Source: Siderastrea siderea (lineage: Eukaryota > Cnidaria > Anthozoa > Scleractinia > Rhizangiidae). From it: DNA of 64,000 nucleotides. Within the stretch, counting starts at the first letter, position 1. Every line of letters begins with the position of its first letter. Location of the stretch: contig OZ034971.1 in NCBI GenBank assembly GCA_964030785.1, forward strand, positions 35,759,804 to 35,823,803. The letters run 5' to 3'. The notes below the pieces were generated by a model. That model saw nothing but the letters and a program-made list of their open reading frames with translations, was not told the origin of the DNA and searched no databases. The translations under genes were made by a program, and so were the position numbers. Shown here one piece after another: positions 57,546 to 64,000 of this stretch.

Positions 57546-58611
57546 TATACTAATTGCCTATTTATTATCTGAAGGGATAGTATCCGTGATCTACATAACG
57601 TTATGATTCGATTTATTCGCCTTTTTAATCACTTCTCGTTTTCCTCTCGAGATATGGATGCGTGCGTGACGCGCGAATGGGAACACAATGCGCGAATAAG
57701 GTCGCACGATTGATCCCCTCGAACTTGCGGACGAGGCCTACGTGCATTTTTGTTACGGTCGTTGACATTCCTATTTGTGCCACCGTTTTTTGCTCTAAAA
57801 TACTGACTGTTTTGCAGTCTAATACCTAGGGACTTTAAGAAGGGAGGTGGGTTAGCGGGAAAGGAGGCCTATGGGGCCATGTTTTACTTCCGGAGCTAAG
57901 GTAATTACCTCGCTTTTGCCAGGTTTTCGACACTCAATAAAAAGGCGCTCAGAAGCGAACAGTTTCTCTACTCTCCCAAGGGCGACAGTTACACGTCTGG
58001 CGGCTGCACCTGACACGCATTTAAGCATGTTTACTTAATATTTTCTATCGATTTCTAAACGATCATGGACACAAGAACAATTAACGTTTTCTGCATATTA
58101 TTTTCATTTTACATGCACTCAAAACTGATTACAGCTCAGTGGTGTATCGGTAAATGTAGCCAGTGCATTTGAAAAAGCAGCAAAAAGAAATTATTATTAC
58201 TGCTGCATGCATTTCAGTTTACAATTCAAATGGAAGAATACGAGAACGCTTGCACGATCAGTTCATGCGGAATCCATTTCTTGACATTATAATTAAATAA
58301 ATTTCGCGCCCTGTCTATAAACTTCTGCTTTTTTGTCGCTTAAAAAATAACATAAAATAAACCTGATGTCTCAAACACCATGTCCAAGATTGAGCAAGAT
58401 TCAACCATCTCAAAACCTTCTGTTCGGAAGCACTCAGGAAGCGTGCAAAATCAGAGATACCTTCAAAACGATAAACAAAAGCTCAAAAAGGATCAGATAT
58501 GACCTGATTCGTAGAAGTGCAGAAATAACACGCTATATATATCCACTACACACACGCAAGATGGAAAGCCAAATGTCGGTGGCTTGAAGTCATTTCGCCC
58601 AAAACTTAGAT
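57546..58611. other. Non-coding; short secreted-like ORF noted
   Basis: A 36-codon frame at 58063-58173 reads MDTRTINVFCILFSFYMHSK and so on, with a hydrophobic start and two CxxC-like cysteines (WCIGKCSQC). It is too short to call. A ~95-bp stretch around it recurs at 61350-61443. Confidence 0.35.
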
Positions 58612-58821
58612 TCAAAGAAACATGTATACGGCCCATTCCACCGCGAGAGCCAATATAGCCAGAATTATTAACACTGCGTTGCTTTCTCTCCGTCTTGTAC
58701 GATGCCCCAAAGGTCCCCAAGGTATTAAGTCGTTTATGATCAAAAGTCCAAGAATGATAATTGTAGAAACGAAGGCCACTCGAAGCGTGGGGTGATCATA
58801 GTCAAACAGCAAGTTCTTCAT
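58612..58821 (-). CDS. Small two-TM membrane protein, 69 aa, unknown
   Basis: ATG at 58821 opens MKNLLFDYDHPTLRV. Two hydrophobic helices follow: VAFVSTIIILGLLIIN (about 15-30) and AVLIILAILALAVEWAVYMFL (49-69). They are separated by a positively charged loop, LGHRTRRRESN. The stop follows directly after the second helix. The even charge/hydrophobic pattern argues for a real micro-protein, though composition alone could mislead. No family is recognised and no introns are evident. Confidence 0.45.
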   Translation of the reverse strand: MKNLLFDYDHPTLRVAFVSTIIILGLLIINDLIPWGPLGHRTRRRESNAVLIILAILALAVEWAVYMFL

Positions 58822-60869
58822 ATCCACGCGTGTTGAATGTACTCGATTGACTCGCTTGAACGATCGCCGATTCTATTATATAGCTTCAAGTTACCTTTCA
58901 GTTCGTAGATTTTGTAAACCCCAGATTTATCCGCGAAATGTTTTTCCAACTATCATCCACGGCACAAAAGAGTGAATATGGTTTATTTCAAGGCGAAGAG
59001 TAGCGACAGTCGCCCACTGAAACCTGAAGCGTCAGTTCAAGCGGAAGCCAGCAGTCGATCAAAAGATTCTCTTTATAAATTATGCACGGCAGAAATCCAT
59101 AGAGATCTAATAAATTCAAATTGGGCACGCGGCATAATCAGTTATGTCTTTTCTATTGTATTTTTCTTTTTTATTAAGAAAGCACCTGCCGTCTTTTAAT
59201 ATTATTTATTCTTATTCCAGTTCTTCAGTTTTCTTCTCTCGGCAGAGGAGAGAGTGTCTCGTGGAGACCGTTTCGACAGGACGCTTAGCCCCATGAACTT
59301 CTCTTCCTCTCTTCCTCGGATAACCCACCTCCTTCTTAATGAAGATTCTCGTCAGCGTCTTGACTCGAAGGTCAATCTCAGTGCTTGTCCTGCTATAATA
59401 TAGCCAGAGGTCGAATTGTCTCCTGGTAATATAGAAAGCAAAAAATTATTTTCATTGTATGATTTGAAGGGTTGACACCAAAGCATGAAATTAAAGAAAA
59501 ACAGTTCTTTTCGAAGCTTGAGCTATTCAAGTAACTAAGTGATCTCGCGTGTCCACACGCGCTTGCATCAGGGACGTGGAGAGGTTACAGCTTACCGCTT
59601 TCATATTGCCGAAGTAATTCTTGTATAGGGTAATTCTTTTCGTGATTTTATAAAAAGAGAAATCAACCGCTCAGAATGCGATCACCTCCTCCAGTTCCCC
59701 TCTAAAGGAGGAAAAGGAACGGTCATCAAGCGCCGCAGACCGATTGCCGTGAAGACAAGGCCGACGACGTGCTTCGCGCTCAGAGGTAAACGCTTCGCAT
59801 CGTCATCACGGTTGATGGAGTTGTCTTTGTTAGGAAACAAAGACGGGACACGTACTATAGAAATGATCCTAGTAAGTACGGTCTTAACTTAATCGAGTTA
59901 TCCGAAGAAACTCATTAAATGCGGAGTTCTTACACATGTGGGAGCTGATTCGATAAGTTAACCATGCGCATGCGTACTATCGAATACCTCAAATTGAAAA
60001 AAGCTCAGAAATTAAAAGCTTTGGCTGTTATCACAGGGTCTCACAGAGAAATCGATCAGCTGCACTTAAATGTTCAGTTATTTTTCGATGGACGAAGGCC
60101 GCGTTTCGAAATAGGGGTAGCTCTCCACACTCTTTACTCTCAAACGAAATCAGTGACCCTCAAATTCTTTCTTTCTTTCTTTTTTTCTTTCTTTCTTTCT
60201 TTCTTTCTTTACTTTGCATTTTTGACCGCCAGTCTGACTGTAGCACAAGTGTGGCAGAAAATTTGGATATATACTTTAGAACATTTTTGCGCAAACGTCC
60301 TCAAAGAGACAGCTAAAATGTACTTTTTTCAGACCTGAACGCCTTAAAGATTTACTGTAAAGTACATGTATCTGATGATTGACTTTTCAGAATAATGTGC
60401 ATTCTTTTTCGTTGTATTCAGTTGTAATTAATTAATTCATTGTAAATTAACTTTTTTAAAATTAACTCTCATCGCAGGTGGTCTTCTCTGTTTTAGCTTT
60501 CGTTTTAATGAAGGAGATGCCACCAAAGATGATGGAACTGGAGAAAACGGGAATGTGGTAGAACATCTGTAGAAGAACGATAACGTACTATGAAAAGGAT
60601 GACTTCCCGAAAGATGCCTTAGTCAAGTACAAAGTCCATAGCAAATAACTGTACAACTGGACAGTAGAGTAGTCATCAAAAGAGCGACGTGTCACTTTGA
60701 AAGCCAAAAAGCACATTTGCATCAATGGAAGCCTAAAATAATAAATAAAATGCAGTTTTGTTGATAATGGTTGTTATCTTGTACGAACTGCTAAATATCA
60801 GCCTTGTTCCCAGTTGTCCTTGGTGGGAAATCAAATGTGACGTCACCCGTCGTGTTCGGCCTCACGCTG
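58822..60869. other. Non-coding; a possible terminal exon at 60480
   Basis: After a good acceptor (ATCGCAG, ending 60477), a frame reads VVFSVLAFVLMKEMPPKMME and stops at ~60561. It looks like a short C-terminal exon of a membrane protein, but no upstream exon was found. (CTTT)n lies at 60166-60211. Nothing else is supported. Confidence 0.35.
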
Positions 60870-61289
60870 TCACTTGATAAGCGCGTAAAGGCCTGGGAAG
60901 GAGGCTGTTAATATGCGTTTAGCAGGAGCCCATGGGCTCCTGGGGCGAGTTTCATAAGTAACTTCTAACGTCGGACGGTCCGTCAGACGTTCTCTAGTTA
61001 AAGTCACAATTTTATCATCTGACGTTGGCGGGTGTGTAGCTACAGATCTCGGGCCAGGGTGGAAATGGGTTCCACCTTGAAAACGCCGGGCTGTCATTTT
61101 GAAGTTCTTCTCCTGGTGATGTCTTGTGGTTTGTCCTTCCCTTGAAACTTCACTGACATTGTCCCAATGGCTGTCAAGAAGCAATCCATACAGTAAAATA
61201 CCAGCTAACAGCCCTGGGCTAATACACCTTCGTAAGATAGAATCAATAAAAACACTCGCAAAAAAATGAAGAACTAAAAACACGGCCAT
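60870..61289 (-). CDS. Hypothetical protein with N-terminal hydrophobic region, 139 aa
   Basis: Starts MAVFLVLHFFASVFIDSILR, then a second hydrophobic stretch (PGLLAGILLYGLLLDS), then a polar, basic, histidine-containing region. The final ~25 residues overlap sequence that resembles dispersed repeat DNA (GGAGCCCATGGGCTCCTG palindrome near 60925). The natural end may therefore be earlier or altered. No family is recognised. Confidence 0.35.
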   Translation of the reverse strand: MAVFLVLHFFASVFIDSILRRCISPGLLAGILLYGLLLDSHWDNVSEVSREGQTTRHHQEKNFKMTARRFQGGTHFHPGPRSVATHPPTSDDKIVTLTRERLTDRPTLEVTYETRPRSPWAPAKRILTASFPGLYALIK

Positions 61290-63475
61290 TGAAAACTAAC
61301 ACCCGAATTCGCCTAGTTTTTCCATAGGGTCTGTGTACACCGAGTCATTTTCTAAACCGTTTATGGAACGAAGACAACATTTTCTATACCCCAGTCTCAT
61401 TTTACATGCACACCAACTCTGATCACGGCTCAGTGGTGTAATTTTTTAGGAGTTTGTTGATCCATAGTTTTCTTCTCATCATTTCATACAGGCTTTATCC
61501 TAGCCCCGTTATCCATTTTTGATTCTTGTTCTTTTTACATTTTCTTAATTTATTATTGTTGTAGAGACACGTACATTTTTGCAACATCTATACCTGCCGT
61601 TTTCAGTAGCTGTGCGCACATCCCTTAGACACATTTTGACACAAGTTTGGTGAGGATCGGTTGCTATGGTTACAAGAAATGACGTCATAAGCAGCAGGTG
61701 GGTTCTTGTACCACGATGGGGGTGTGACTTTGCCTGTACGTCCGAGGGTTAACATTAAGGGATTATGCCGATATGTCTAGCCTGATATGGCCGAGGGCCA
61801 CAAAAAATAACAGGTAAAATACATAAATTTCCATAAATGACTAGCGAGTTGAGCCAAAAATTAGCTGTTACCCGTTGCATAGCCAGGAGCCCATATACGG
61901 TATACAACTAGGGTTCCCCACATATCCTAACATTTTATTGTAGCAACCCCCCCCCCTCCCCCCGCCTTCTCTAGGAGCTCCGATCCCTTAACGGTCTGGC
62001 GAAATATTAAAGAGACTGTTTACCCTTTGTTGGAAAAAGATCTTATTTGTCAGCTTGTGAGCTTATTAGAGGGTCGTAACGAGGTATTTGGGTACAGGGA
62101 TAAGAAGGATGGGATCTGAGATCACAGCCCTGGGATCAGGGATCAGCAGTTTTTTTAGGGATCAGGGATCAGGCTGTACCATATTTGTGGGATCAGGGAC
62201 GAAAATTGGTCACGCTTTTGGAATCAAAGTTCAGAAATTTGCGTACAAACATGGGATCAACGGTGAAAAAACTTACCTCGTTACCACCCTGATAGAGTGA
62301 ATTCCCGACTAGTAACATGGAAGCGAGGTTGATAATTTCACGTGCTTGTAGTTTCACAATGGCCCCCTGACAAAGAGTGACATCCGTTCACTAGTAGCAG
62401 AAAAATTAGTTGTTTCTTTGGGCATTCAAGTACGTCCTACATTAGGTAAGACAAAATCGTCCTTCCTTGATACATCCCTCTACACCTTTATGTTTTAGGC
62501 ACGCATATGGCCTAGTTTTAAACGACGAACTTTACATGTGCCGATCCTATTAAATGCAAATGAGCAAAAGCTATTGTTTTTGATCAACTGGGGAGCGACA
62601 CCGGACTTACACGTCAGGAGCTCCCAGTTATCATGGTAGAGAAAGGGGAGTGGAGAAAGCTCATCAAATTGGTGCGGGTGCGCCCGAAGTTGTAGTGGTA
62701 GTTTATCTAGTAGGATTAGGTTTAGCCTCCAATGCGTGACGAGCCCAAAGAATGCGTTGGGAGGCTACATTAGGTCGACGGCACATGCGAAGTTCGACGT
62801 TTAAACCAGGCCTTGATGTGCTGTAGACTTTCCCCTTGTATAATCGCATAACCTAACAATTAAATAAACTATAACCAGACTGGATAGCGATTCAACGGCG
62901 AAGATTTGAGTGCTCCACAAAAAGGCGGTTATATCGATGCTGTCACAACTGCTGAGAATAATATAGATTCAGTCCAGCGAGAAAGCAAGTGTTCTAAGCA
63001 GCAGCCGCATTTTAAAACCCTTCCTTTCGACGGTGGGGGGCCACCTAACGATTCGCGTCGGCGGAATATCAGTTCGGAAGGCTTAAATCCTCTGCGATGA
63101 AAAGCTGGAGTATACTTTGGCGAAGAGACACCTCAAGCTTTCGTAAATACTCGGGGGTAAGTAGGCAGCAGTTTTCGGAATTGGAATTCGAGGGAAAACA
63201 TAATTCCGTTTCCTATAATTTTGGCAGCTTAAATTTTCAGCGAAAGAATCTGAACAAACCAACCAACATAGTTCACTCAGACATTGCCATATTATGGAAG
63301 CCCTGTCTTCGTTATATCGAGGTATGACCAATAGTTATTTCAAAGAATATTATGTTTCACTCAGCTTTCGGTTTAATCGTCGATGACGTCCAGGTTAAAC
63401 GATTAAATAAAATTCGTGGTTTAGGGCCTTCATCCATCTCTGTTGATCTGCATATCTGGGATGTCTCGAAAAAAC
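61290..63475. other. Non-coding with low-complexity blocks
   Basis: GGGATCAGGGATCAG-type imperfect repeats at 62105-62260 open a compositional ORF. A C-run lies at 61946-61962. ORFs at 62906-63100 and 63097-63331 have no domain. A GTTATATCGAGGT motif at 63313 recalls the pogo-like MITE terminus but has no partner. Confidence 0.45.
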
Positions 63476-63585
63476 GACACCTAAGACCTAAGACCTCGAC
63501 AACCAAGACCTCGACGACCGAGACCTTGAAACTTAAGACCTCGAAAACTGACACCTCGTAAACTAACACCTCGAAAAGGTAGATT
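63476..63585. repeat. Minisatellite of AAGACCTCGAAAAC-type units
   Basis: Eight or so imperfect 12-15-bp units (CTAAGACC, CAAGACCTCGAC, GAGACCTTGAAA, ACACCTCGTAAA) in tandem. They are followed at 63600-63650 by GGAATTCGGAATTCGGAAT repeats and (AAAT)n at 63658-63683. Confidence 0.85.
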
Positions 63586-63689
63586 GGAAAAGCCGGAATG
63601 ACGGAATTCGGAATTCGGAATCCGGAATAGTCGGAATATTCGGAATTAAATTTTTTTATAAATAAATAAATAAATAAATAAACTAAGTC

Positions 63690-64000
63690 TCTTATCATTT
63701 CTTATCATGCCAGGAAGTCTTCAGGAAGTGTCCAGAAAGCCTTGTTTCTTCCACTGCCTACTCTGTATGGGGGAGGGGGGGGGGGGAGAAGTGATGGGCA
63801 AAAGGAGAAGTGGAGTTTGGGAATGGGAAGTCATATGATCTAACACTTCTTGTTTGAGAATATGTGTGTGCTTGTGGTGGAGGGGTGGGGGGATGGTGGG
63901 AGAAAATGTAAGTGCAGGGAACTTAAAATCACACCTAACGAAAATCAGAACATATCACTTTTTTTTTAATATTTCCTTCTTGGTGCCCTTCCCGGTCCGC
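63690..64000. other. Non-coding, G-rich
   Basis: G-runs at 63768-63786 and 63878-63900. No gene is seen before the window ends. Confidence 0.5.

Noticed and set aside
62088..62300. 70-aa ORF with glycine/serine repeats
   Set aside because: Driven by GGGATCAGGGATCAG low-complexity repeats.

Overview
This is a eukaryotic nuclear window, most likely from an anthozoan cnidarian (a stony coral or close relative). Introns with GT/AG borders, single-exon rhodopsin-type GPCR and ATP-grasp genes, TTAGGG-type repeats, a tRNA-derived SINE and very many palindromic MITEs all point there. The species cannot be named from the sequence alone. Host gene density is low and most of the 64 kb is transposable-element sequence, often nested.

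Layout. 0.6-3.7 kb: a minus-strand non-LTR retrotransposon fragment cut by two inserted elements, one with an exact TTAA target duplication. 5.3-6.2 kb: a palindrome, a possible first exon and a hammerhead-ribozyme-like motif. 6.3-19.3 kb: the main feature, a ~13-kb two-gene DNA transposon with 75-bp identical terminal inverted repeats and a 10-bp flanking direct repeat. It carries a seven-exon transposase of the Academ/DUF6589 type on the plus strand and a convergent two-exon RecQ-like helicase on the minus strand; both reconstruct as open frames. Its third intron hosts another ~4.2-kb element. 19.76 kb: a granulin gene fragment with an extra CC stack.

22-28 kb: MITEs and a long (1.2-kb arm) inverted duplication. 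30.6-31.3 kb: a host-like gene for a predicted C-terminally membrane-anchored protein. 33.0-34.3 kb: a GC-rich fold-back element with three copies of a micro-ORF. 35.0 kb: a SINE. 35.4-37.7 kb (plus) and 38.0-41.9 kb (minus): two decayed convergent coding blocks, the second a P-element/THAP9-like transposase interrupted by a 1.94-kb element with a 3-bp target duplication.

42.8-44.0 kb: an intact intronless ATP-grasp gene, followed by a fold-back element with TTAGGG-like repeats in its loop. 45.5-50 kb: several MITEs. 50.25-51.43 kb: an intronless class-A GPCR. 54.1-55.3 kb: an intronless gene of unknown function. 58.6 and 60.9 kb: two small minus-strand membrane-protein candidates. The rest is intergenic sequence with palindromic repeats and simple repeats.

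The host genes (granulin, anchored protein, ATP-grasp, GPCR, unknown) show no shared pathway. The genes that clearly belong together are the transposase and helicase of the 13-kb transposon. All calls come from reading the sequence; no database search was possible, and family names for repeats rest on recall.
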